Positions 45,098 to 59,000 of a DNA stretch of 64,000 bases are shown here, one piece after another. Position 1 is the stretch's first letter. The number at the start of each line of letters is the position of its first letter. The notes beneath the pieces were generated by a model. It made no database searches and was not told the origin of the DNA. It was given only the letters and a program-made list of their open reading frames with translations. The translations under genes and the position numbers were made by a program. Source of the stretch: Diploscapter coronatus (Eukaryota > Nematoda > Chromadorea > Rhabditida > Rhabditidae); contig OZ038422.1 of NCBI GenBank assembly GCA_964036155.1, positions 22,343,201 to 22,407,200 of the forward strand. The letters are read 5' to 3'.

Positions 45098-45390
45098 TTG
45101 CTTTTTTGCATTCGTGTCATTAAAGAGTTTTATTGCTTTTACAGAATTTGCGGTATTGTTGGAGTCTTTGCCTTGAATTGCCTTTGCCCTGTACGAGTGA
45201 ACTGTCCATCTCTGATCATTTTATGGCACTTTCCTCTACCGCGAATTCTATTTCCCTCAACAGACTCGATGACATCAGTTTTATGAGTTCTAGCAGGTTA
45301 TCAGTACGGAAATGGAAAGGGAATGATACCATTGCTGAAATAACTGAAGAATTGACTTATGATATATCAAGAAATCGTGCACGTGAATGA
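45098..45390 (+). other. Coding-like frame antisense to the region between two genes
   Basis: From the acceptor-like TTTTACAG at about 45144 to a stop at 45390 a frame reads LSVRKWKGNDTIAEITEELT and ends YDISRNRARE. It looks coding in composition. No ATG exon in phase was found. It may be a small gene or the last exon of one; support is weak. Confidence 0.22.
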
Positions 45391-45558
45391 TCAGCCTCGC
45401 ACAGTTCGGAAATATAAATATTTATTGAAAAGTCAATCAAACGGCTATTATTGCTTTACACGAAAATAATCGATACAGACGAGTTTTTATTGCAATTTGC
45501 AATTTACTACTCTGATATAACTGATATTTTTAGAAATCTCGTGATTCTTCGTACAATA

Positions 45559-47436
45559 TTATTTCGGCATGTCGAATGGTTCGAATTTGGCGTTGGGGAA
45601 CAAGTGTCGAATGGAAAACCGAACGTCTTTCGGAGATCGTACTGAAATGACCGAATGAGGAATTGGAGCAAGCAGAGGAGGCAGTGGAGACGAAACTATC
45701 AGGTGGGATATCTGAACAAACATTTTTTGAGAACCTATTGAAATCAGCTCAAACTTTGTATTTATCGATGATTTGCAGTAGTCTTTCGCCAGTCGGGAAA
45801 GTTAGCGAGCCTTCGAACTGCAATGGTTGGATAAAACTCACCCTTGTCACCCACTCGCAATATGAATTTCGTTTCAGACAAAAACAGAAAGTAAATTCTT
45901 GATCTTAAAACCTACTAGTACGATAGGTATTCCTAATGGAAATACAGCGAACAGTGAGATGCAGAAGAATGGAGAGCTGGGTGAAGCTATCAGCAGCAGT
46001 GGAGTTGATAAGTCCGCAGAAGCCTTTGACATAGATCGAGATGCTGATTCTACACAATCACGACGAAGCACTTCTATTTTTTCCCTAAAATAGACATACA
46101 TTAATTAGACAATCTTCAGTCAGACCTATTGAATAAATATGCTATCGTATCGTTATTTTTCCAAGTGTCATTAGCTATCGACGATTTTTGAATGAGCGAG
46201 CTCCACTTCTGGTCGCGATCGTCAGAAAATGGGATCTTCAAGAAAAGGGAATTCCTTTTTCCAAAATATAAAATCTACGCACTTCAATTGATGAATTTGG
46301 TCTTCTACCGATAATTTCTTCGCTTCGTTTAGGAATAGCCTTGCTCGAAGCCGTATGATTTATCACAATTACTGATTTGATAGCATTCAGCTAAAATTCT
46401 GTTAGTTTTTTTTTCAGATTAAGTTTACCTTTCCAATAGCTTCATCAAGAATCTTCTTGGATTCGATCAATTTATCTCCATGCCAGAATGCATCCAGCGT
46501 TATGATGGCAGATACATTCATTTCTTTCAAAGCAGGGACAAAATCATTCGTTGTTAGTGGATCCTCAATTTTTTTATGATTGAGTTTCAGAAACAATTTT
46601 CATACAACTATTAGTGGAGCATGTCCGATTTTGGCAGCTGCGAGCAAACAGAGAGGAAGCTGAATAGATGGAGGCAGATACAGTGCTATCGTAGAATTCT
46701 AAATTCGGTTTCAAAAATGAAAAATAACAAAAACAGGAAAAATTGACAGTGCAGTTCATTCTTTCAATGACACTCTAGTTGTTGAAATTGTAAATCGATT
46801 TTAAACCATTTTCGTAAAGTTTCATCAAGAAAAACGCTAAGAGAGTCTAATAAACCAATGCACAAATTCGCATTATTTGATGCACTAAAAGAAAAAAAAC
46901 TTACAAATAAAATATCTTACTTTTGTTAATAATTGTTCGAAAATATTAGCAATTTTGCAAACAAGAGCAGCAATCGTTCCATCCGTCAGCTGAGCGTAAT
47001 CATGCACATCTTTATCTGGATCGTAGTAATTTCCTTCCCTGGATTTCGAATATCATTTTTCACTATTTTCACACATAATACCATATCATTGCGTAATCGC
47101 TACGTCTCAGGTATTGCAGGCAATTGAATGCAATGTTATTTTCCTTCTGAAACTGCAACATTTCTTGTAATTTCAGGTAATTCGAACCAGTTTCACTTAC
47201 TATTTCTTCAGATTTCATTTCGATTAGCAGAAAATGACAGGGAATAGGAATCAGAAAAACAGCCGACTTCAGGGTCAAAGGATCGCAAGACGGGGATGGA
47301 AGACAATTACTGCATGATTAGCTGTCATTCGCATCTGTATCTGCAGACATTCAGACAGGAATGTCGCATCGTAATTTATCCAATTTACAAGAACGTAGAG
47401 TGGAATAGAACACAGCAAAAGCGAATATTTATTCAT
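45559..47436 (-). CDS. Shortened, degenerate acetyl-CoA-synthetase-like protein
   Basis: Exons on the minus strand: 47311-47436, 47201-47266, 47073-47152, 46921-47038, 46606-46698, 46429-46563, 46283-46390, 46126-46235, 45916-46084, 45755-45817, 45559-45711; 406 residues. The order of conserved blocks is that of acetyl-CoA synthetases: NIAFNCL, STIALYLPPSIQLPLCLLAA, DPLTTNDF with VSAIITLDAFWHGDKLIESK, then PLGIPIVLFEGSLTFPTGER. The ATP-binding loop that should read about YTSGSTGKPKG is YLFNREKIEVLR, with no Gly-rich loop or Lys. The protein stops after IDKYK plus 50 residues, so the second half of the adenylating domain and the C-terminal lid with the catalytic lysine are missing. All exons are open and phased, so it may be expressed as a non-catalytic protein, or be a recent pseudogene. 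The first two exons are less sure. Confidence 0.75.
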
Positions 47437-47578
47437 TTGAAAATAGTAAAAGTGACCAATCAACAACAATGATATACAGACTCCTGTATAGAAACTACAA
47501 TAGATAAGTTTATATTGCTAGCGATATGCGTTTGTTTGAATTATCATACATAAATACATCGAAAATTCGGTGAATCTA

Positions 47579-48501
47579 CTAAACTCGGATCGATTTTACC
47601 AGCAGTTTCCTTGCCAAAGCACGGAAATCGCTCAGCTTTGCCATATTCAGCTTCTTAGCGATTCCTTTTGGAGGTCTGAAATAAGTATTTTAGTTTAAAA
47701 TCAATGTTATTTTGAAATTACCTGAATCCTGGAGGCCCATCTTCCACATTGAACGTGCGAAATGGCCAAGGCGCAAGATGCTTGTGAGGCACCTTGGCTG
47801 GAGGAACGGGACCAGTCTACAAAAATGAAAGATTTACAGTGGAGAAAAGTTCGAAACCAAACTTTTGCTCGCCACTGTATGTATAGGGTATAGCATAAAT
47901 TCGTATGACAACCTCAATCAGTTACTACTTTTACTAATTAAATGATCTAAAATCCTGATGAGGTATAACTTTAGGGCCTGGTTTGAATGGATCATTGTAC
48001 GCATTTTATCTTATCACAACAATATTCTATCAGTTATAGAAAGCCGATATTTCAACGATGATAAAAAACATTGACTATCGTTGAGATTCAGAATCCTGAA
48101 GCCGCTGTGATGCTTCAAGTCAAACAAATTTGTGACAAAAACAAATATCCAAGTCCAATTTTAAAATTATGTGAAAGCTACCCTTAGTTCCTCGCTAATT
48201 TTCAACTACCTTCGGGATTTTCAAAATGCGAAGCTTGAAAAAGCATACTTGAGGGAAATGACATAGTACTTTCGACATAATATATCAAAATTTTACCAAA
48301 TCTTCCATGAACACTACTCATGTAGTGAGAATTTTAAAAATAAATTTATCCTATACTTTACGGAGTATCAAAAGTTGTCATGTGAACCTATGTGACACCC
48401 TGTATTCATGAAGAATAACTAACCGTAGAATGACTGTCAACCAACGTTATGGAACAGATCAGAACAATTAGGAGAAACAATATGGAGGCCATATTTGCCA
48501 T
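47579..48501 (-). CDS. Small secreted basic protein
   Basis: Exons 48424-48501, 47722-47816 and 47579-47675 on the minus strand give 89 residues in phase. The first exon is a signal peptide (ASILFLLIVLICSITLVDS). The mature part is Pro-rich at first (TGPVPPAKVPHKHLAPWPF) and ends in a basic helix-like stretch (KLSDFRALARKLLVKSIRV) without cysteines. A TTTCAG lies directly before the ATG, which would fit trans-splicing. Known families of this size include neuropeptide precursors and antimicrobial peptides, but there are no repeated Gly-Lys-Arg units here. Function unknown. Confidence 0.72.
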
Positions 48502-49950
48502 TTCTGAAAGTATAATTTATCCAAATCATAAAAAAATAAATTTGAAAAAATCGATGATAAACTCTGAAAGAAGAATATCGTGAGTTATGGTTTGATGAGG
48601 AAAAATTATGAAACACTAAGCATACTAGGAACTGTTGCCATCAAAGATTCGCTAAAATTAACTGTGACTATAAAAAAGTCCTTAGTTGTGAAGTTGAACA
48701 AACGACACTCTATTATTGAAAAGGCAAAAAATTAAAAATGGACTGGAATTGGAAAACTACATGAAATGACCAACATAAAAATGTCTTGTTCTTGATGATT
48801 AATAGAGGACAAACCAAAGGATCAACTAAACAAAAGTAAGAGCGGCGAATTATTGCTCGAAGAAGAAATAAGTAGATAAATAAAAATAAATAATGGAATT
48901 AGACTGATCTGCAAAAAATAAACTTTATAGCTGTATCCTTCAATGTAGCTAAGTCTAATCAAACAGCCAAACGCACTTTAAAATCGCCCTCGGCTTACAA
49001 AAATGCGAATGTAAGTAACAAAAAGTGGAAACGGTTAGAAGCAGGGGCGACAGCCGATAACGATCAATGTGAAAAATGAGACAACCATGAAAAACTGTGA
49101 AAAGTGAGGGAAACAAGCTAAAACACACGAGGCGACAACCGATGCAGCCGAAAAATAGACATGATGATTAATCAAAGAGTACAGATTATCGAAATTGTGA
49201 AAAAATTTCGTCGAAAACCAGAACATTCCAGCAAAACCTGCACGTTTCTTTCGAAGAAATATCATGTCACTGGTTTGCAAAGAATGTTGAACAAACTTTC
49301 ATATTTCAAGTGAAAAATTAGACAAGCACACTAGTTAACTTCTGGTCTCCTCGGAGAGGCTGCCAAATTGTAACAAGACTGACACATTTCGCTAATTTAT
49401 GGAGAAGCAACATTCATTATTACCCATACACCATTTGCTGTGTTTGTAATTTGTAACGTGTGTGTAGAAAGTGCATCAATAATAATAGAAAGGCAATCAG
49501 AATGCATTAATAAATTTACTTTACGAGATCGTAAATTAGCATGCATCTATGAATTCATTCATTAACTTATTTTCCGCAAATTTGGAACAATGCAAATCTC
49601 ATGTTTTTTCCTTAATGTTGTGGGATATTTCTTGTGCAAGTTCGATCAGAGCTTGATCTTTTAAAATGTCCAAGTGAGGTTTGAGTCACGTTTTCATTTT
49701 TAGAAACTTGTCAATCCTTTCGTACAATACAATCAAAATTAATCTGAAAAGCTACTATTGTGTAAAGGGAAGATCGCTTAGTTTTTCTCCTCTAAGCAAC
49801 CTTTGAAAACTACCTGAATTTTTAGTCGCCTTCAAATTTGTTTCCTCGAAATGTAATATAATCAGAGTTTGTGAAGAAAAATCAAACAATCAAGAGTGAG
49901 TTTGACTTTGAGGCGAGTATCTGTGAGATATTAAAATTCAAACAATAGAC
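48502..49950. other. No supported gene
   Basis: AT-rich spacer. A hydrophobic minus-strand frame at 49035-49265 (core YFSAASVVASCVLACFPHF) has an internal ATG but no other support. An isolated transposon-end-like CACCCTGTA lies at about 48397. Confidence 0.5.
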
Positions 49951-49968
49951 CAAAATGCTTCGGATGGG

Positions 49969-49976
49969 TATAAAAA
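49969..49976 (+). promoter_or_regulatory. TATA box
   Basis: GGGTATAAAAATCG is a strong TATA match about 180 nt upstream of the exon at 50154 and about 90 nt upstream of a signal-peptide-like stretch. It argues for a transcription start near 50000. Confidence 0.5.
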
Positions 49977-50054
49977 TCGAGGTTTTCTGGAGTAAGAACT
50001 CAGTCGAAACCTCGACAACTCAACAACTAGCCGAATCTTCCTCGAACAGCCGAG

Positions 50055-50449
50055 ATGTGAAGCTCGCCACCCTCCTGCCAGCCGCTCTTCTCTTTCTTCT
50101 GCAGCTTCAACTGTAAGCAGAATAAGGTAATTTTCTTCAAATTCGATTTTCAGGATCGACGTAAATGTTTGAGGCCCAGGATTTCCAGTGAATATGTCAT
50201 ATTCGCCAAAGGAGATCAAAGTGAGGCAATTCCTTCATCTCAAGTCAAATTCATGAGATTTTAGAAAATCGCGAAAGGAGCGGAAGATCTCGACAAGAGA
50301 CTGGAGCTGCAGTCAAAGAACCGAAGGATGGGAATGGAAAAGTATCGAAAGTGGTCACCACTCAGGCTCCAGCAATTATTCCAACATCAGCCCCAACTTC
50401 TACTTCCGTAACTATGGCCTCTTCAGGAAATCAGATCAACGATGGGTAA
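50055..50449 (+). CDS. Small Ser/Thr-rich protein with an unresolved start
   Basis: Exons 50154-50220 (DRRKCLRPRISSEYVIFAKG) and 50265-50449 join in phase and end in a Lys/Gln then Thr/Ser/Pro-rich tail (TTQAPAIIPTSAPTSTSVTM). Upstream, a stretch that would encode KLATLLPAALLFLLQLQL, an excellent signal peptide, ends at a good GTAAGC donor. However, ATG and the Lys codon are separated by TG (ATGTGAAG), so the ATG runs into TGA, and the frame of the signal peptide does not match phase 0 of the next exon. Either a different first exon is used or the 5' end is damaged. Confidence 0.45.
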
Positions 50450-50703
50450 CTTTCTTTTTCTCTCACTGAAGTTGATCATTCCAGATAATCTCATGTTGAA
50501 TTTTTGTTAAAACTTATTCCATGCATTATATTGTTGTTGATGTAAAATGAATAACTTTATTAAAATATTTGTATCTATCTGTAATAAAAAGTTTCGAATA
50601 AATAATATTAAATGCACTTTAAATGATACCTACTTATCACAGAAGAGAAAGAAATGCAATACTTACCACAACGTTAATAAAAAAAATCTAATCTCAATAA
50701 ATG

Positions 50704-52886
<2,183 letters not shown>

Positions 52887-53332
52887 CGTTGCTGGATTTG
52901 AAAGGATCCTAAAAAATTCACGAAATTTCTAGATAAATTTGACAAAATTTGTAGAGATTAGACGTTCGCAAACAATAATTAGCCCTTTCATTCTCAAGTT
53001 CCACATAGACAATTTGCCACGTATCATCGCCGTTTCACTTCCCGTTTTTATACAGCTTTCCCCCACCCTGTTCCTGTTTGCATAGAGATTCCATCCAAAG
53101 ATAAAGATACGACTCTGGTCTATAGAGTTCGAGATTTTTCAAATCTCTAAAATTGTATAATTCTAAGGAACAAATCCTATAAAAAATTTATGTTCCTTCT
53201 CTCAACAAGTCATAAATTAAAAAGAATGAATAAAAGGGCAAACTGAGTGACTCACAATCATAAAAAAATCGGTGGATTAAAAGCTCGAGAAAAAATTTAA
53301 TTCTTTTAACTTAACGAATAAATTTGGGGAAG

Positions 53333-53572
53333 ATGGTTTGGATTCGACCAGTATTGTTATTTGCAAAGAGAATAAGTGACCGGATGGTGAATAACGTGAT
53401 CGAGAAATTTGACGTGAAAATCAATGAAATCACGAGAAAAAGGGAAAATCAAAATATTGAATCCTTGAATTTAGTCAGTGAAAAAGACATACCAAAACGC
53501 TTTGGGACACGAGGCAAAACACGAAAATTGAATATTCTAAGGGAGAAAAAACGATCAAATAAATACCATTAA
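53333..53572 (+). CDS. Uncertain small open frame
   Basis: An ATG at 53333 opens 79 codons, basic and with an amphipathic N-terminus (VWIRPVLLFAKRISDRMV) that could target mitochondria, followed by many Lys, Arg and Glu. It is a single exon. There is no homology I recognise and the region is otherwise intergenic. Confidence 0.22.
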   Translation: MVWIRPVLLFAKRISDRMVNNVIEKFDVKINEITRKRENQNIESLNLVSEKDIPKRFGTRGKTRKLNILREKKRSNKYH

Positions 53573-54009
53573 AACATTATGGAGCATCTAAATGGAGTGA
53601 TGATGAAAAATCTTAATACCACAACACCTAACTTGCAAAATACATCGAATAAAGTTGAGTAAAAGCAGCTACGAAATAGTCCTTTACATAGTATTTTCTA
53701 CAAGTTTCAGCGGTGGAAATCAGTCATCTTCAGCTCACTGGAATAAGTACAAAATATTGAGTTACGTGAGTAAGATGATCCAATAATTTGATTGACATTG
53801 AAAACTCAGAAATTCTGGGGATCACAGAAAACGATACAAAAAAGAAATGAACTAATGAAAAACATGAAATTGATCATTGATAATAATTGAATGATAAGGG
53901 ATGAATGAGTGAGTGGTTGAATAACTCAGTGAGCAGCTCGACAGCCAACAGACAAAATGCAAAGGCTGTTCGAAAGCGACTCACTGCTTGCTTTCGTTTA
54001 TTCCCTCAC

Positions 54010-55436
54010 TCACTCAGGTCGCTTCGCCGCGTGCTTCTTCGTGTAATCCTCCGCAGCCTTGTTGAACTTCTTGCGATCCTAAAAATACTACACTGATAAA
54101 AATTAACACACGCCTTTTTCTGGGTACAGAATGAGCGAATTCAGCTTAAAATCACATAAAATTTAGGGCCGAAGCGATTTTTAACTAAACTTATCGGGAG
54201 TTTTCTTTTAAATTTTGCCTCAAATCGTCCAAGATTCAAATTGACATTCAACAAACACTTGAATCATAAACTATTTCAGAAAAGAAACGTAAACTTTGAA
54301 TTAATAAATCTGAGAAGAAAAAATAAACCTTAGTGAATTCCTCAGCGAGATCGGCTCTGAGCGGATGGTCAGGTTCGGGCTCGTTGATCAGAGCCAGCAG
54401 GGCCACCATCACTTGCTCAGTACGGGTGGCTGGCTTCCAGTTGTCCGGAGAAACGATCGGCAAGCACACCTTAACGTTCGAGTTTTGTATCGAACGTCTT
54501 TTATACGTGAACTAAGACAAGTCACGCTTCAACCCTAAAATTCATGCTCCAGCCAAAAAAGAAGCCTTTTCTCACTCATCAAAGGGACAGTGCTCTCGTT
54601 TTTGGCAGGAGCATGGACTTTAGGGTTGAGGCGTGACCTGTTTTATTGCATGTATAAGAGCGAGCTCGATATGTGGAATGGAATTATTCTGGGGTGTCAG
54701 TTTTATGAAAGTTAGTATCTCGAAAGAATTTGAAGATCCTTCTCACTTTATCAATTCTCGAAATACTTGCTTACCTGTCCCTTCTCATCGATGTTGGGAT
54801 GGTAGATTTTGGTAGCGAAGATGATTTTGGGCGGTTTGAATGGGTAATCGGCAGGGAACTCGATGTTCACTAGGAACGCGCCCTTGTTGTATGGCTCCTT
54901 GTCCTACAAGAAATGGAAAATTTAAATGAATTGAAATGAAAAGAGAATTGATTATTCATTTTGGAAAGTTCAAGCCGGCTTCGTTCAAAGATGCCATTGC
55001 TTCTATGGCAAGGAGAAGAATGCGCCTGATAATAAGCATGATGTGTTGAACATTATCCAAATTTAGAACGTTCAAAAACTAATGTTCTTCTGTTTTCAGC
55101 TAAAACGCATAAATTCCTATAAACTCCTGTTTCACTGATTCATATATAGTTCATATAGCATCTTTTCAGCTATCTGATGACGAGCTTCAGGATAAATTGT
55201 TCGAAAGAAAAGTTGAAAACGAAACAAAATCAGCAAATGTAGAAATTCTATGACGCTTCTTACGGGTGCGAGGGTGACCGTCCAGCGGAGGAGATTGGAC
55301 TCGTCGCACTCGACTCGGTCGTAGGCCTTCACGCCGCAGCTCCTCAGATCCACTAGCTCCTGCAAAATGGCTTTTTAAACTCCGGTAAAAATTTCCAAAA
55401 AAAAACAACCTTTTGCAAGCGCTTTGTCGATGCCAT
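54010..55436 (-). CDS. ubc-18: Ubiquitin-conjugating enzyme E2, UBE2L3 type
   Basis: Five exons on the minus strand (55410-55436, 55264-55359, 54775-54903, 54329-54469, 54010-54078) give 153 residues; human UBE2L3 has 154. The E2 fold is complete: YPFKPPKI, the HPN motif (76-78) and the active cysteine C86 in [15 protein letters not shown]. This E2 type transfers ubiquitin to RBR and HECT ligases through a cysteine relay; C. elegans UBC-18 is the counterpart. Intron 3 carries a hairpin with arms of about 34 nt. The gene is divergent from NUP50 with about 640 nt between starts. Confidence 0.96.
54517..54641. repeat. Intronic hairpin element in the E2 gene
   Basis: ACAAGTCACGCTTCAACCC and TTCATGCTCC at the left pair with GGAGCATGGA and GGGTTGAGGCGTGACCTGT at the right, with only a few mismatches, around a loop of about 60 nt. 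Confidence 0.75.
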
Positions 55437-56075
55437 TTATGGGGAATTGGAGAATTGAGCAAGTTGAACGAGAGTTGATCGATTCCTGACCACCAACTGG
55501 AAATCAAAGAATTAGACAAAGAATCAATGGGTTTTCAGTTTTCTAAACAAACATGAACTTGCGAAATCGACAAATTTATGAGAGAACTTGGCAACCGAAT
55601 ATGAACAAATGAAACATGCAAATATGTCTGCAGGAAATAATGAGTGACTCATCACATCACAATAGCGGAGAAAGTCACGAACTTCGAGAACATTTTGTTG
55701 CAAGATTAATTTTCCAAATGAGACGCCAGAAGAACTGAAACACAGTAAATGTGTCAAAAATCGATTGTGACGTCGAGCTTCTCGAAAAAATAGTGAAAAT
55801 GAAATGGAAAGTTTTCGAAATTTTTGGGTGAAGGAGTAGGGAGAAATACACCAAGGCACGGAATGGCGATCGCACCCGAATTTGATTTTCAGCACTGGCT
55901 CATTTTCGATTTTCTTTGTCGATTTTCGTGAATTTGCATGATTTTTTCTCGATTTTTTTTCCATTTTCGCGGAAAATAACGTATTTAGAGTTTTCCTGTG
56001 GTTGTGCAGAAGCGTTTGAGTGACGGCTTGCAGATTGAAGACTGAAGGGGCGATTTTGGACTTGTCAAATCAAGC
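55437..56075. promoter_or_regulatory. Divergent intergenic region between E2 and NUP50
   Basis: About 640 nt separates the two start codons. Open frames in it are shadows. It must contain both promoters, but I see no clear TATA box. Confidence 0.45.
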
Positions 56076-59000
56076 ATGTCCTCTCCAAGCAAGAAGATCG
56101 TCCACATGGACACCGCCTCGGATCTGAAGCTGCGCGACATGCAGTACAAGGACAAAATGAGCCTCCTCAACAAGAATTTCCTCCAGGTACCGAGAAAAAT
56201 AACGCAAACTTCCCCAGCATTGCCACTTTCAAAAACGTGAATTTTGAAATGAGTTTTTTTTCTGAAAACTGTCGGAGATTTTAAAAACTATTTCGTCGAC
56301 AGATTTGAAATAAGAACCCGCACCCGCAGGGCGGTACAAAGCTGGTACCGGGGATTGAGCCTGCGATCTCGAATAGGTGTGGGTGTAGATCATGAAGCGC
56401 GGGGCGGGTGCGGAACCAAAATCATCGAAGAAATTGCAAGTCTGTTCATCGTTGAAGCGATGAGCTTCACGTTTTCTGCAAGAATAACTTTTTAGAAGAT
56501 GAGATTTTATTTTGCAGGTTGTTCAAGCCTATGTGGATGACTGCTCGCACTACGATCTGACTCCCACAGTCAAGTCCTACGTGGAACATGCCGAGAATCT
56601 CGTGGAAATGTACCTGAAGAAGAAGAAGAAACAGGAAGGACCGGTTATTTCCAAAGATCTGGAAAACAGGGAAAGAGAAGGCAGAGAGAGGGGAGACAGG
56701 CAGAGAAACGAAATGCAGACGCCCTCTCCTGGACGGACTATTATCAAGGTTGAATTTTCAAGATCAAATGTTGAAACGAATTCTGCCGAAATAGTTCGTC
56801 ATTCTAATATAGTTTGAGAAAGTATGTAGCAGACATATAGAGATACTTGAGCGAGCTTGAATTAGATACTCTTTCACATTATGGATGGACTGAAAATATC
56901 ATGCTATTGTTCATTTATGAACATTTAGAAATTGTTGAAACATTTTCAGGCGAAACGTCGTTTGGATGTAGACTCGCAGCCGTCGAACAATCCAATCAAA
57001 TCCTCGACTCCTTCCGTCTTCTCTCAGCCTGCTTCCAGACCTAGCTTCGGGTACTTTTTCTTTTTCTTTTTTAAAATCTTTAGCAATGAAGAATAGATTA
57101 ACGAATTCAGGAACGTGTCTGTAATCGAGACTTCGACAGCCAAGGCTCGTGTTTCTTTCGGGTCTATCGCTGCTGATAAAACGATCACTGAACACACTGT
57201 AAGAGGAATATTCTCTGGATAGTTTTCATAGAAATTTTTCAGCCCAAGCCAGCAGCCGCCCCTGTTTTGAATGAGACTTCTGCATCCTCCTCGGCCCAAC
57301 CTGCAGGCGGTGCCGGTCGCAAGCGAGCGATTCGTGGGGGCGGAGTTCTTGGAGATTCCGAGTCGGTCATTTTCAAGGGCGGCAATGGAAATCAGGGTGA
57401 ATTCACGCTACTCATTGATCACGAGTTTTCATCGAGCAATTCATGAGAAAAAAATTTTTTTTTAATGTATCATATAAAATACTCGCTTTGAAAGTTTCTA
57501 CTAGACAAACTGGTTTTTGCAGAATCGTCGTATTCCGGTCCTACTATTCCACCGACAAAAGTCGATCTGCCCAAACCGACTCCCGGATTCTGGAAGAACC
57601 AGGCGGCTGATGCACCCCCTGGGGGATTCTCTTTCGGAAAGAGACCAGAGGAAATGGGAGTCAAAACTTTCGAGTAAGAAAATTTTTGTGACAAAGAAAA
57701 TTCCCCATGAGAAGAATGTTCATTTTCGAGCCATTTTCTCCCTCCCCTTCTTGGATGATTTTAAGCGCAACAACATTATTTTATTCTTTCAGCACAAGCG
57801 CTCCTTTCACGTTCGGCGCTAACAAGCAAACTGAGGCAAAGAAGGCGGATGAAGCTGAGAAAAGCGCCGATAAGGCCAAGTAGTTTTACAAGAGCCATGC
57901 GGAAACACCTGACTTTTAATTCAGATCGCCAAATTCCTCTCCTCCATTCCAGTCACTGCCTTCTGTCTCAGTTCAGCTGACTCAAGACAATCATTCCAAT
58001 GGGAACAAGTGAGAAATTTTGAATATTTGACTTTCTAAATAAAAAAATTTCAGGAAGAACGAAGGTCCCTTTGTATTCGGGCAGAAGAAGGACGATGAGC
58101 CTTCTGCAAAGTGAGAACTTTTCCGATTATATTTTTTGTACTGTCAGGAAGAGACACAGGCATCGTACATAGAACTTGGAAAAAATGTTTCACAATAGTA
58201 AACGCGGATTTATGATTATCATCCACCAAAATTATGTAACAAAGAATGTATTTTTTCAGGAAGTTGGCCCCAGTCTTCCCTTCATTCGGCTCCACTTTCG
58301 GTGCATCTCCAAACACAGCCGAATCGAGCAAACCCCCCACCCTGTCAGTGCCTTTGTTCGGTGCCTCCAAACCTGCAGAGGGGTTCACTTCCATTGCAGC
58401 TCCCACCTTCCCTGCATTCGGCTCGTCTGCACCAACAGCGACTAAACCTGCTGAGAAGTAAGACAAGAACGTTCTTTTTGAAATTTTTGAAGATTTTACA
58501 TTTCTAAATTTTTAAAGTGGCTCGATAAGATGAAGTTTTAATTTTAATTCATATTATAGCTTTGTTATATATAAATTTTGCCTTGAAAATATGAATTTTG
58601 AAAATACAAAACTAATGCACGAATTCTAACGATTCGTTCACAATTATTAGTTTTTTTTAGCAAACCTTTCGGTGGCTCAATCTTCGGTAGCTCAGTGACG
58701 CCCTCCCTCCTCAAGTCCGGTACCCCTGCATTCTCAGCCACTCTGCCCACTCCAGCTGCGGGCGGATTCTCTTTCGGAAAACTCCCAACTTCATCCACCG
58801 AAGGCACTAATGGGGAGAAGAATGATGAGGAGAAAGACGGTAATTGATTTGTGACAATGCCAAAAATGATTATTCATGAAAAGTTCTCATGACATATTTT
58901 TCTAGTGGATTTCTTTCTAGATTTGCAATTTTTCAAATCCATATGAACAAAATAGTACGCGTTTCCGAGAGACGAAAGGGAGGATAGTATTTTCTTTTCT

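Noticed and set aside
45559..47436. Calling the gene a functional acetyl-CoA synthetase
   Set aside because: The ATP-binding loop is not recognisable and the C-terminal half with the catalytic lysine is absent.
49955..50110. Reading the 50 kb gene from the ATG at 49955
   Set aside because: That ATG lies before the TATA box and its frame does not fit the phase of the next exon.
49938..50219. Minus-strand frame of 93 codons
   Set aside because: Spans the plus-strand promoter and exons, no start context, no domain; treated as a shadow.
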